Positions 10,700 through 22,103 of a stretch of 64,000 nt of DNA are shown piece by piece. Source of the DNA: Theocolax elegans (Eukaryota; Arthropoda; Insecta; Hymenoptera; Cerocephalidae); the NCBI GenBank assembly GCA_026168455.1, contig CM047425.1, positions 21,964,648 to 22,028,647 of the forward strand. Reading direction: 5' to 3'. The notes below the pieces were generated by a model. It did no database searches. It saw only the letters and a list, made by a program, of their open reading frames with translations, and was not told the DNA's origin. Numbering within the stretch: the stretch's first letter is position 1; each line of letters opens with the position of its first letter. Made by a program: the position numbers and the translations under genes.

Positions 10700-12207
10700 T
10701 AAATGCGTATGATTTTTGAGTTATTCGTTGCACTTTATTATTGTGATCCTTAACATATTATCAATTACGATGGAGATTGTTACATATTTAAGAAAGTAAT
10801 AATGTTCATTCAATTTAATTTATATTATACAAATATAAAGTACGCAATAATATTAAACTTATTAAGTATATGAAATAATTATTTTGTTTATAATTAGGAG
10901 TCGACTTACCACTAAAGTATAAATTTTATTATTAGTTATCATTAGTTTTATCAATTTAAGATAGTGTCAAATTTAGCTACTACCTTCCCTACCTTATCAA
11001 CACGAAATATATCAAACCACATAAAATATTCGACATAATTATAAAGATAGCTTAGTAATAATGAAATTTAAGAGTTTATTGCTCTTTATTTATTAATTAT
11101 TTGTATGCATATATTAAATTTTATACAGAAATATTCTCTAGAACTTAAATAATGTTTTACTTAATATATCAGAATAAATTTTAAAAACTGGCATACTTGA
11201 TTATCACTGACCAAGCTATATAGGATAATTATTAAATTTATATGTAAGGTATTTTATGGAAATCTTTAGAAGCATTCGACTGTTGAACAATATAACCTTT
11301 CATAAAATATTAAACGTATTTATATTTTAACTGCATTTTCAAATAATTTTTCGCGAAAAACTACATTTTTCGTAAGAATATTTAAAAATGTGTTTTTTCT
11401 ACTTTATTTATATAGATCAGCAAATTTGCATAAAGTCGTATAATATTTAATTATTTAAGTGTTGTACAAAATATTGTAGGTCATTAAATGAATTAGTTAG
11501 TAACAATAATATGTATACCATCGTATTATCATTGAACGTAATTATAAAATTGTACAAAAGTAAATGTACATTTTAGTACGCGATATACTGAATGTTTTCG
11601 TCTGAAATTAAATGCATGCATAAAATATTTATAAAATGCTTAAATTATGCTCTTCATAATTATATCCAAGTTTTTAGGTTCATAATTTTGTACAATTAAG
11701 CTGTGTATTTCAAATCCTATAAATAATGTACCTGTATCGCTAATAAATAACTAAATAGTTAATGCGACTTTAAATAAATAAATAAGTATACAGAAATAAG
11801 TTTATACAGAAGAATTTAGAATTATGTCAATTGATCGAAAGAGCAATACAACGTATGTACGTTATTGGCTTTGGAATGTCTTTCACAATTAAACTTTTTT
11901 AAATATTTCAATTTTTGAATTATATAAAGAACAAAAAGAAACTATCTCTACCTTAGCGAAAAAAATTAATGCAAATAATTGTTTATTTAAAAGTAAATAA
12001 CTGTAATCAACTGAAATAATCTATTAATAACTGAATTAAACATTTAATAAAAACATAAGTATAAATGTCTGATTCTGAATGAAGCTTTTTTGTCGACAAT
12101 TAATATTTTTGTTCACAACTGACTATTATGATTAATACGGCGTCTAATGGATAAAACAGAATTGAACTATTTACATATAATTTTTACACATAAATTACAA
12201 ATCTAGT
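10700..12207. other. AT-rich, no feature seen
   Basis: Very AT-rich sequence with frequent stops in all frames. I see no gene, RNA or repeat boundary. Confidence 0.5.
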
Positions 12208-12498
12208 TTTACGGGATGTCGGACCCAAATTGCAGGAATCTGCACTTTTCAACCCAAAAATTATTTTTAAAATACTAAATTAAAAATCTGAAAAAATTCA
12301 TACGGGTAGCTTAAAACATCAGGAAAGGCTTGATGTTTTGATTTTTTAAGAACAAATTATTTTTAAAGTAATAATTACGTAAACCATTTTTTGGCGGTAA
12401 TTATAAGTTGAAAATGGCATACATTTTCAACCCAAACATTGTGATCAAAATGTGGATTTAAAAATCTGGAACAATTTGCGAGTATTATTTAATATATA

Positions 12499-13429
12499 CA
12501 CGGAGAAAAATTTTCATATAAAAATTACGATATTCTTGCTTGAAATCGAGACAAGCTTGCAGTTCACTAATTTTTAGAACGAGTTCACTAAATTTTACAA
12601 AGCAGTATAGTAATTTTTATTGCGACTGAAAGAAAGAAAAATTTATTTTTCGGACGGCTCCCGTGCCATCTTTTTTTTTATTTTATACATAGAATTATTT
12701 AGATTTATTATTATTTACATATATTTAAACCGAAATATAAATTGAATAATAAATTATTTTAATGAAAAAAACTTTGGATCATCCGACACCGGGATTCGAA
12801 CCTGGGACCCTCCGCGTCAAAATCGAACACGTTACAACCTTTCCATTGTTTAACTTCGAATCGTCGTTATAAGCTACACGTCGCTCAAAGGACGCGCGAA
12901 CTTTATTAACATTTATTGCATTATCCCGTTGTTAATATCAATTAAAAGCTAAACCAGTCGGTTTGTAATTAATATGGTTAAAATTCTGTCGATTCAGATT
13001 AGTCAAATGCGTTAATTAATTGCATAAATTCGAATAATAAGCCAGCTAACCTAACAGTTTCGTTTGAGAATAGCAGAAATTTCAATAAATTTTACTATAC
13101 TGGACACTAAAATTGTACTACCCTGCCTACTAACATTCGCCGTACACAAATTTTACTGAAATGTCTAACAAAATTTAGTAGCTGTTGTGATATTATTAAA
13201 TAAGACTTGCAGTAAAATTTGTTGTTTCTTTCATTAAAATTTAATATCAGTTGTTTTATATTTTGTTGAGTCCAGATTTTTCGAGATTTTTAGTGAACTG
13301 AAATAGCAATTATTCTTGGAAGTGTTTACTTATTACCAAAATAAATATTGCACTTTTTCAACTGAACCTTGTTTGTCTCTCGCTTACAGTAAAAATATCG
13401 TAATTTTTCATAGAACTCTTTTCTCCGTG
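12499..13429. mobile_element. Nested TIR element starting CACGGAGAAAA, TA-flanked
   Basis: Left end CACGGAGAAAA and right end TTTTCTCCGTG are inverted repeats. Similarity continues through AAAATTACGATATT, and the element is bounded by TA on both sides. A tRNA-like block lies inside on the minus strand. A related end occurs at 7921. Confidence 0.65.
12785..12872 (-). other. tRNA-like sequence with strong B box
   Basis: On the minus strand the block has AATGGAAAGGTTGTAACG in the D-arm place, a possible anticodon stem (CGTGT with ACGCG), then CCCAGGTTCGAATCCCGG, a near-perfect T arm and B box. The anticodon loop is not canonical and no matching acceptor stem is evident, so this is a tRNA-derived fragment and not a working tRNA gene. 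Confidence 0.5.
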
Positions 13430-13526
13430 TACCTAAAGGCATGACTTCAGGGTTTTTTTTAAAAAACTTATTCATTTATTTATAAATAAAATATAAAAAA
13501 TAACAATTTTCTGAGTCCGACATTCC

Positions 13527-13889
13527 TTTAAACAAGAAATATCAATTTGTTTACTCATTTATTATCTGTACATTTAGAAAACTAATAATACCAGTTATTA
13601 ATAAATTGTAGAAAGTAGTTGTGTGTGCAGTTAAAATCGGACATTTTACACTTAGAAAGTAATCGCTTACACACTGGTAAGAAATCTTTAAAACAATTAT
13701 GAACAATTATTAACAGAAAATAATTGCAATATTTATTTATTCTCTTTTCTAAACATTATCTACAAAAATTTTTAGTGAATATAAAAAACTAGAAATATTA
13801 ATTAATAATAATTGTTTATATATTGTTACGTGGGTGGCTCGTCACAAGGGACACACGATGGGAGGGAGAGGAAAAATCGATATCGTTAC
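13527..13889. other. AT-rich, no feature seen
   Basis: No coding or structural feature that I can support. Confidence 0.4.
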
Positions 13890-14800
13890 AAATAATTGAA
13901 ACTTTGCTTTAATTCGTATGTCGCTGTATAAAGTGTTCAAATTGTAAGATAAAGCCTATATACGGTGATTGAGTAACATCGATATATCGATAATCGATAA
14001 CTCTTTGAATATTAATTTGATTAATTCGCAGTATTACCCTTTTTTAAAGATTTACCAGAGACGGACAAAAAACTCTTATACCGCGAATTGATCCGATTGG
14101 TATTTATTGTTTAATCTCGTTAATTAAAAATTAAAAGTATTAGAAGACCAGAAAAATGTAGAGGTAAAGAGTTATATTAATTTCGTGAATATCATCTTTA
14201 CCTTGGTGCGATATTACGTTTTTGTATAGTAATAGTAGATACAAACGAAAAACGCCTATATCGCGAAATGATTGAATCGATACCTCGTGATCGATAATCG
14301 ATATGTCTACAAATAATTATTCTATCGCTTTCTCTCGTATGTCGCCACATAAAGTGCTTAAAATTACAGAAAAATTGGTTATGTTGCGAATTGATTGAAT
14401 CGATATTTCGAAGATCGATAATCGATAACTCTTTAAATATTAATCTGATCAATTTGCGGTATTACACTTTTGTAACGTTTGATTAGAGACAAACAAAATA
14501 TCCTTATCCCGCGAATTGTTATAACCATTATTGAGAAAGTTATCGATTATCAATTGCCAACTATCGGTTCTATCAATTCGCGGAATAATAGTTTTTTGTT
14601 TGTCTCTAGTGGTGCTACCTCGAATATTGATTGTGTTATTGATTATCGATCATCGAAATATCGATCCTACTAATTCGCGGGATTATGGTTTTTTCGTACA
14701 CTACGAAGACATTGTACAACGGTACACAAATCAAAGAGATGCGATAAATATTGGTAAAGATATCGATTATTGATTTCAAATTATCGGTCTGATCAAGTCG
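13890..14800. repeat. Diverged repeat array rich in ATCGAT motifs
   Basis: A block with CGTATGTCGC..ATAAAGTG, GATAATCGATAACTCTTT, ATTCGC.GTATTAC and GAGAC.AAC occurs near 13910-14110 and again near 14330-14520, about 420 bp apart. Parts recur inverted at 14530-14800 (AATTCGCGGAATAATAG, TTTGTTTGTCTC). TATCGAT sites are frequent. The short open frames here are by-products of the repeat. Confidence 0.5.
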
Positions 14801-15125
14801 AGGGATACGTAGTTTTCCTTTACCTCTGTTCGCGGAATATGTATATGCAGCGAATTGATAAAATAAAGATATTATTAATAAGAATTAATGTGATTTAATG
14901 GATTGTTTTATCTGTAAGATTATTCTGCTCTCCTTATACATTTTAATGCACGAACCATTAGTTTTTGTTCTATTTTAATATTTTTGCACGTGGAAATTTC
15001 ATGTTAGATACTGTAGCGTCAGCCACATCAGAAGAATGATAGTATATTTTCAAATTCGTGCAAAATTGTCGAATTTATGCATTTTTTAAATCATTGTGCA
15101 TACAACCTCACCACTATTGTACCCT
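14801..15125. other. No feature seen
   Basis: Ordinary AT-rich spacer between the array and the next inverted-repeat element. Confidence 0.4.
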
Positions 15126-15777
15126 CCCTGTTAAAAAAATTCACGCTGATTCAGTACTGATTTCATATTGAAATTAATATGAAATCATCACTGCATCAAT
15201 ATAAAACCGTCACCGAATCAGAGTAAAATCAGTACTGAATCAACAGTAACTTTTTCCCAAAACGCAGTATTGAATGTTTACTGAATCTACGATGAATCAG
15301 AGTTACACGCAGAGTCATAAAATAATAAAAGTTAATTTATATGTGATTAATAAAAGTGATTAATCACATACCGTAACACGTGTTTAATCACATGATTTTT
15401 TACATGTTAATTAACGTGATTATTACAAAACGCCCAGCTAGATTTTTATAGGTATTCATTGTAAATTTCCAAGAGAAAGGTATGTAGTATAATTCTCTAA
15501 AAAATTAGGTAAAAACAAATAAAATTGTCAAAAAAACATAAAGTAAATAAAAAAAAGTATTATACATTTTTCTGTTTATGTTAGTTATTCACCCATCCAC
15601 TAATTAACCGCGGTTAATGCTGCTTAACTTTCATGATCAATCATATCTTAATTTTACTGCTGATTCAGTACTGACTTTACTCTGATTCGGTGATGATTTT
15701 ATATTGATACAGTGATGATTTCATATTGATTTCAATATGAAATCAGTACTGAATCAGCGTGAATTTTTTTAACAGGG
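15126..15777. mobile_element. TIR element (MITE-like) with internal 5S-like block
   Basis: Arms of about 130 bp begin CCCTGTTAAAAAAATTCACG and end with the inverted equivalent TTTTTTTAACAGGG. They contain smaller palindromes such as TGATTTCATATTGAAA. Near 15590-15640, on the minus strand, GAAAGTTAAGCAGC followed by GGATGGG is a decayed match to the internal promoter region of 5S rRNA. The right end lies 23 bp before a TATA box. Confidence 0.65.
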
Positions 15778-15799
15778 CTTCTTTATGGCCTGGTGGTAC

Positions 15800-15836
15800 T
15801 ATAAAAAGGTAACGTTTTCGTCGAGATTTATCAGTA
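15800..15836 (+). promoter_or_regulatory. TATA plus TCAGT initiator, upstream promoter
   Basis: TATAAAAA at 15800-15807 and TCAGTA at 15831-15836, with the initiator A 33 nt from the first T of the TATA box. The same elements recur in the second copy (TATAAAAG at 18102). Confidence 0.6.
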
Positions 15837-16242
15837 ATTCGGGTTCTGTCGAGGCATATCATACTCTATTTTCGGGGACAGGTGTACATTTTTTGAATTT
15901 TGGAAATTCCATTAGTCGTGAAGCTTATGCAAATGGTTAATGCCTGTTTGCGTTTGACTTGACGGCAGACTTATCGGCGAATGATACCTCTCATTGGAAT
16001 TTAGTAAGAAATGGTGAGAACAGTTGTGAGATTTGACGACCCGCTTTCTAATGCCGTAAATTGTGTAATTTATACAGAATATGAAAATTTGATGGAGATT
16101 GACTCGTCGAGGCAGGTTATAAGTGATTACAGTGGCTAATTTGAAGAATTGATTTGTAAACAACATTCTTTTACACTCCCTCTACTGTTATTACTAAACG
16201 AGATGATAATGATGATGAGAGAAGGGCGGGAAGGATTGCATG

Positions 16243-16278
16243 TATAAAGGACGCTGTTTTCTGGAGCAATAACGCAGT
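16243..16278 (+). promoter_or_regulatory. TATA plus CAGT initiator before the virus-like gene
   Basis: TATAAAGG at 16243-16250 with GCAGT at 16274-16278, the A being 33 nt downstream of the TATA start. The ATG of the coding fragment follows 32 nt later. A second copy lies at 18544. Paired TATA/initiator promoters of this kind are common in small insect DNA viruses and in Polintons. Confidence 0.6.
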
Positions 16279-16307
16279 CGTCGTCTGTACGAGTCAGTTA
16301 TAACATT

Positions 16308-17892
16308 ATGGATTTCGTGATTGACATTCAGTGCTTTAAAGATAACAAGAATTGTGTTTTACCGAAAGAGGTGGCAATTTTTGCTCTAAAGCATGATTTT
16401 AGTGCACATTGGATCGTATCTCCTACGTGTAGGTTTAAAGCTTTAAGGAAGTACATTTTGAAACAAAATAATTGGTCGACGCTGTATCATCATAGTTTAG
16501 ATTAGCATGATGGCGACGTGACGCTGAAACGTCTATGTTGGTTTTTATACTTACTTTAATTTAAATAGAAGGAGAAAGGGAAGGGATAGAGCGAATAAAT
16601 GGTAATTCAATAAATAGAAAAGAAGAAAAAACACAATTATTCGCGGCAAACAAAATACCCTTGCTTTGGCGTAAAAACCCTCACGAAATTGAGGGATAAG
16701 CCAAAACAAGGGAATAATTTATTCAAAGGAAAGTAAAAGTTAGTTATACATACAACATATAAATTCGATTAATACAAATAGTGCACGCGAACGCTAGATA
16801 ACAAATAATGACGCGATATATAAAACGCAACGTTACAATATTCGCTTACCTGGGCTCAAGGTAGCCCGCGCTTTTTCGCTTCGCTAGACTCGAGCACCGC
16901 ACAGCTGGGGAGTTGCTGAGTCGCACGCAATTCACTGCCGCAGCTTCTCGCCGAAATAGTCCTGGCAAGCCGGGCCCGGGGAACGCCAACTAGTCCTGCG
17001 ACCGGCACCGTGCGCGCCCCGACGTCTCGAAGGAACCTGACGCAGCGGCGCAGGGCAATACAGGGAGTTGCCGCTAAGATGTTCGCCCTGGACGATCACG
17101 GAAATCCAGTGCCAATCGTCCCAACAATCCCGAACGGCCTCGAGGCACACAACCACACACAAACACACGCACACCCGAACGCTCGTAGCCACACCGATCC
17201 GCGGAATTCGATCGCGCCCAAATTGCACGAAAATCCGCTCGGCGAACCCCTTAATACGCACACGCCCGATTCCCTACGCGAGAAAAACGAAAACCCGGCG
17301 AAAATTAATAACGTGCAGAGACCAACGGAAATTCAAAGGCACACTTGAAGAGACACCTAATGCACGAGCACTTCGGCCGTCTAATCAAGAATGCTCGCGT
17401 GAGCGCGCGTCCGCGAGCCCTTCGCGCGCGAAACCCCCCGCCCCGAGACGCCTATGAACGAGTACGGCAACGTCGCGATGACAAATATTGCCCGGCGCGA
17501 GATTCGACGTTAACGAATGCGCGTGGTCTACGCGGTTAAAATTAACGCAAACAGTCTACAAAAGAATTTGCAAGATATTTTTAGCCGAGCCCGCAAAATA
17601 TACGTAAGAAGATGGGAGAAGTTTGAGTTTTAAGGAAGCTGACTACGCGTGAAACTATTAACTTGGAACTCGATGACTCTTGTCCACCGTTTAAGCATTT
17701 AAATTGGAGTGAAAAGTATTGTTTTGGTGTGGTTGGTGTTGGTTAAGTAAACGAGACAACTTGGAAATCTCTGCGTTGAATACGTTCGAGATTCTGGAAA
17801 TTCTGCGGAGACTGAAGATCCACACGATTGGGGTGTACCCCGCGGACGAGATACCCCAGATATGGTCAAGGCCAGCTGGTCTTGTTTTCAAC
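16308..17892 (+). pseudogene. Virus-like gene with adenain-type protease start, broken (copy 1)
   Basis: The first segment (16308-16505, 65 codons from MDFVIDIQCFKDNKNCV) ends at a TAG; the same frame continues HDGDV. A related insect family, as I remember it, reads on here with tryptophan. After a 1-kb GC-rich block, coding resumes at about 17520 (NLQDIFSRARKIYV). It then shifts frame near 17735 and runs into GVYPADEIPQIWSRPAG, which resembles the start of adenovirus-type cysteine proteases of Polintons and related elements. This copy is cut by the duplication junction. Family assignment rests on motif memory, not a search. Confidence 0.5.
16520..17510. mobile_element. GC-rich insert inside the virus-like gene (copy 1)
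   Basis: A roughly 1-kb segment, clearly GC-rich in its second half, separates two parts of one coding sequence. GACGT sits at both edges (16515-16519 and 17506-17510), compatible with a 5-bp target duplication. Open frames of 109-129 codons occur on both strands but overlap each other and look like composition effects. The second copy lies at about 18815-19804. Confidence 0.35.
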
Positions 17893-20187
17893 ACCCATCC
17901 ACTAATTAACCGCGGTTAATGCTGCTTAACTTTCATGATCAATCATATCTTAATTTTACTGCTGATTCAGTACTGACTTTACTCTGATTCGGTGATGATT
18001 TTATATTGATACAGTGATGATTTCATATTGATTTCAATATGAAATCAGTACTGAATCAGCGTGAATTTTTTTAACAGGGCTTCTTTATGGCCTGGTGGTA
18101 CTATAAAAGGTAACGTTTTCGTCGAGATTTATCAGTAATTCGGGTTCTGTCGAGGCATATCATACTCTATTTTCGGGGACAGGTGTACATTTTTTGAATT
18201 TTGGAAATTCCATTAGTCGTGAAGCTTATGCAAATGGTTAATGCCTGTTTGCGTTTGACTTGACGGCAGACTTATCGGCGAATGATACCTCTCATTGGAA
18301 TTTAGTAAGAAATGGTGAGAACAGTTGTGAGATTTGACGACCCGCTTTCTAATGCCGTAAATTGTGTAATTTATACAGAATATGAAAATTTGATGGAGAT
18401 TGACTCGTCGAGGCAGGTTATAAGTGATTACAGTGGCTAATTTGAAGAATTGATTTGTAAACAACATTCTTTTACACTCCCTCTACTGTTATTACTAAAC
18501 GAGATGATAATGATGATGAGAGAAGGGCGGGAAGGATTGCATGTATAAAGGACGCTGTTTTCTGGAGCAATAACGCAGTCGTCGTCTGTACGAGTCAGTT
18601 ATAACATTATGGATTTCGTGATTGACATTCAGTGCTTTAAAGATAACAAGAATTGTGTTTTACCGAAAGAGGTGGCAATTTTTGCTCTAAAGCATGATTT
18701 TAGTGCACATTGGATCGTATCTCCTACGTGTAGGTTTAAAGCTTTAAGGAAGTACATTTTGAAACAAATAATTGGTCGACGCTGTATCATCATAGTTTAG
18801 ATTAGCATGATGGCGACGTGACGCTGAAACGTCTATGTTGGTTTTTATACTTACTTTAATTTAAATAGAAGGAGAAAGGAAGGGATAGAGCGAATAAATG
18901 GTAATTCAATAAATAGAAAAGAAGAAAAAACACAATTATTCGCGGCAAACAAAATACCCTTGCTTTGCAAAAAACCCTCACGAAATTGAGGGATAAGCCA
19001 AAACAAGGGAATAATTTATTCAAAGGAAAGTAAAAGTTAGTTATACATACAACATATAAATTCGATTAATACAAATAGTGCACGCGAACGCTAGATAACA
19101 AATAATGACGCGATATATAAAACGCAACGTTACAATATTCGCTTACCTGGGCTCAAGGTAGCCCGCGCTTTTTCGCTTCGCTAGACTCGAGCACCGCACA
19201 GCTGGGGAGTTGCTGAGTCGCACGCAATTCACTGCCGCAGCTTCTCGCCGAAATAGTCCTGGCAAGCCGGGCCCGGGGAACGCCAACTAGTCTGCGACCG
19301 GCACCGTGCGCGCCCCGACGTCTCGAAGAACCTGACGCAGCGGCGCAGGGCAATACAGGGAGTTGCCGCTAAGATGTTCGCCCTGGACGATCACGGAAAT
19401 CCAGTGCCAATCGTCCCAACAATCCCGAACGGCCTCGAGGCACACAACCACACACAAACACACGCACACCCGAACGCTCGTAGCCACACCGATCCGCGGA
19501 ATTCGATCGCGCCCAAATTGCACGAAAATCCGCTGGCGAACCCCTTAATACGCACACGCCCGATTCCCTACGCGAGAAAAACGAAAACCCGGCGAAAATT
19601 AATAACGTGCAGAGACCAACGGAAATTCAAAGGCACACTTGAAGAGACACCTAATGCACGAGCACTTCGGCCGTCTAATCAAGAATGCTCGCGTGAGCGC
19701 GCGTCCGCGAGCCCTTCGCGCGCGAAACCCCCCGCCCCGAGACGCCTATGAACGAGTACGGCAACGTCGCGATGACAAATATTGCCCGGCGCGAGATTCG
19801 ACGTTAACGAATGCGCGTGGTCTACGCGGTTAAAATTAACGCAAACAGTCTACAAAAGAATTTGCAAGATATTTTTAGCCGAGCCCGCAAAATATACGTA
19901 AGAAGATGGGAGAAGTTTGAGTTTATAAGGAAGCTGACTACGCGTGAAACTATTAACTTGGAACTCGATGACTCTTGTCCACCGTTTAAGCATTTAAATT
20001 GGAGTGAAAAGTATTGTTTTGGTGTGGTTGGTGTTGGTTAAGTAAACGAGACAACTTGGAAATCTCTGCGTTGAATACGTTCGAGATTCTGGAAATTCTG
20101 CGGAGACTGAAGATCCACACGATTGGGGTGTACCCCGCGGACGAGATACCCCAGATATGGTCAAGGCCAGCTGGTCTTGTTTTCAAC
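17893..20187. repeat. 2.30-kb tandem duplication, copy 2
   Basis: Second copy of 15591-17892. Beyond 20187 the original downstream sequence resumes, so this copy carries the longer version of the protease-like frame. Confidence 0.9.
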
Positions 20188-20229
20188 ACGCAACCACGAA
20201 GGAAGCGTGGTGAACATTGGGTGGCATAA
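18609..20229 (+). pseudogene. Virus-like gene with adenain-type protease start, broken (copy 2)
   Basis: Second copy of the gene at 16308-17892. The first segment is frameshifted near 18770 by loss of two bases relative to copy 1. The C-terminal frame (20014-20229) extends past the duplication boundary to FNTQPRRKRGEHWVA, where the His-Trp pair matches the catalytic histidine region of adenain-like proteases. It then stops at TAA; the downstream Asp and Cys of the triad are not found. This is a dead gene fragment. Confidence 0.5.
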
Positions 20230-20700
20230 ATCGCATACTCAAAAATAGCAGAAAATTTTAGTGGAATCGTAGCTGCTTACAAAGCACATTTTTGGATGCT
20301 GGCGGCTACTATTGTATCATGTTTTTATACTACATGGCGAGCGGATTAAGGTGCATGTGTTTCTTGGAAAATTGTTCGTCAAACTTTATAAAAAATAACG
20401 AAATTACAAAAAAATTTCTAGAACGATTACGTTTGTGGAAATACGAGTAATGCTTACTCTCGTGATTTGAGAACGAATTTTGATTGGTGCCCCACTATCT
20501 GTAAAGTGTAATAAATTGAGATGATTTTGCGAGAGGTTGGATCAGTATCTTTTGTGTTCGCAAGCGGATAGTTGTAAAGCAAGTGTAGAATAAATATTAT
20601 GGCTGCACGCAAGTACCGCTATCATTAGGTATTACCGATGGTCTACGAATTAAATAATTCGTACAGCAAAATAATACTTGTCGGACTGGACCACTAGTAT
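20230..20700. other. Spacer, no gene seen
   Basis: AT-rich with an AATAAA near 20591. No domain or repeat recognised. Confidence 0.4.
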
Positions 20701-21900
20701 CACCATAACTACTTAAATAACTTTTCGCATCCTCTGCGAGATAACAAAACATTCATTTTTTTTAAAGGGAATACTTGTATTACTTAAAACTACACATTTG
20801 TTTGCGGCATCAATATACCCATTATACTTATAAATAAAATCCCAGTCAATAAGACCACCATAATATGCATTTCCGAAGTATTTGTAAAATCTGTAACATT
20901 TTGCATGGCTACTGAGGATTTTGACGAACATCTTGGTTGTATAAAAGGCTGAATTTCAGTTTGAGACTGAGCTTTACTTGGGTTGTTTGATGTTTGATTA
21001 TTCTGAGTTGAGTTTATATTATTTTCTTGATGATATCCATTTTTGAAACGTTGATTAATACTCCGAATTCTATTTTTGAGATGTATAGAGTTATTGACTT
21101 TTAATTTATTGTTTTTATCTGTAATGTTTTGTAGTTCTTGATGATTGTTTAGTCGAAGGAATTATTGTGTTCTTGTTGGTTATTTTCGTTCAGTGCTTGA
21201 AAATTGATACAATCTGAGTTAACGTTTTGTTGTTGAAATGTATTTTGGTTACTATGTTTATTCTTACTATTATTGCTGATAACATGTTGATTATTTTGAA
21301 AGTTAACGTTGAAAATACCATGATTTTTGTTGAGATTGTTGATGTTAAAATATTCATTGTTTTGTTTGTTGGTGTCTTGTAGTTTTAATTGAAAAGTAAG
21401 GTATTTTATTACCGCGATTAAACCTAAGATTTCTGATCGTGAGATTTCTGACATTCGAAATAATCTACAATTTGTTGAATTTCTGAATGAGATTCAAGGT
21501 CTTGTACAGATATGTCTCTTTGTGTCTGGTTGCTGCGAGGCTATGTATTTGACTTATATCACTTTTACCGTTTTGTTGTTGACAAGTATTTTCATTACTA
21601 ATTTGGTTTTTGTTATGGTTGTTGTTGAAAGGTTGGTCATTGTTGTAACTAATGTTATTTGGATTTTGACAGATGTAACAATTAGAAGAACTTTTTCCTC
21701 GAGATTGCTTTGGGCTTTTATTTTTAGATTTATTTTCTTGTAGATGACACAATTGTTCAAAAACAAACTCTCTTGCAATTTGTTGTACTTCGGCTTGCGA
21801 TGAAAACTGTTGTTTTTTTATTCTATCATTACATGTTCTGTAATTTGTTTATTGATTTTCTTTCTTCTAGAGAATAGTATTCTAGTGAAAAGGATTTTGT
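20700..21900 (-). pseudogene. Gypsy-like gag/protease relic, Asn/Gln-rich
   Basis: Minus-strand frames, broken by stops and shifts, run in gag-to-protease order. First come asparagine- and glutamine-rich segments (21778-21465, 21454-21149), one holding a Cys pair (SSNCYICQNPNN) that may be a remnant zinc knuckle. Then a segment at 20931-20713 contains GGLIDWDFIYKYNGYIDAAN, which resembles the C-terminal part of gypsy-type retropepsins (the LG.DFL.KY.A.ID region). No reverse transcriptase is visible. This reading rests on local motifs only. Confidence 0.45.
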
Positions 21901-22103
21901 GTTGATTGTTTGATTACTACGGGGACGTGTGCTAGAGTCATTTTTATTGACATTTAAATTTTCAAAATCTTTGGGAAAATAATTAAAATAATGTGAGGAT
22001 ATGATTATATTTGTTATAGGAAAAGATTAAATTCTTATTGTCAACCTTAAGTCAAATGACCTGTTGACGTATTTTAAAAAGTCATATTTGTTGATGTAGT
22101 TAA

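Larger units (their letters stand above)
12212..13526. mobile_element. Outer inverted-repeat element with a nested insertion
   Basis: The ends CGGGATGTCGGACCCA (12212) and TGAGTCCGACATTCC (ending 13526) are imperfect inverted repeats flanked by TTTA on both sides, a possible 4-bp target duplication. The interior is interrupted by the element at 12499-13429. It is non-coding. Confidence 0.45.
15591..17892. repeat. 2.30-kb tandem duplication, copy 1
   Basis: Repeated head-to-tail at 17893-20187 with only scattered single-base changes and 1-2 base indels. The start lies inside the TIR element at 15126-15777. The head, tail and junction share CAC, a 3-nt microhomology. Confidence 0.9.

Noticed and set aside
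12785..12872. Functional tRNA gene
   Set aside because: The T arm is good, but the anticodon loop and acceptor stem do not fold canonically.
16932..17457. Overlapping open frames of 109-129 codons on both strands (and copies at 19287-19751)
   Set aside because: They overlap in several frames, have skewed composition from GC-rich sequence, lie inside a probable insertion and show no domain.
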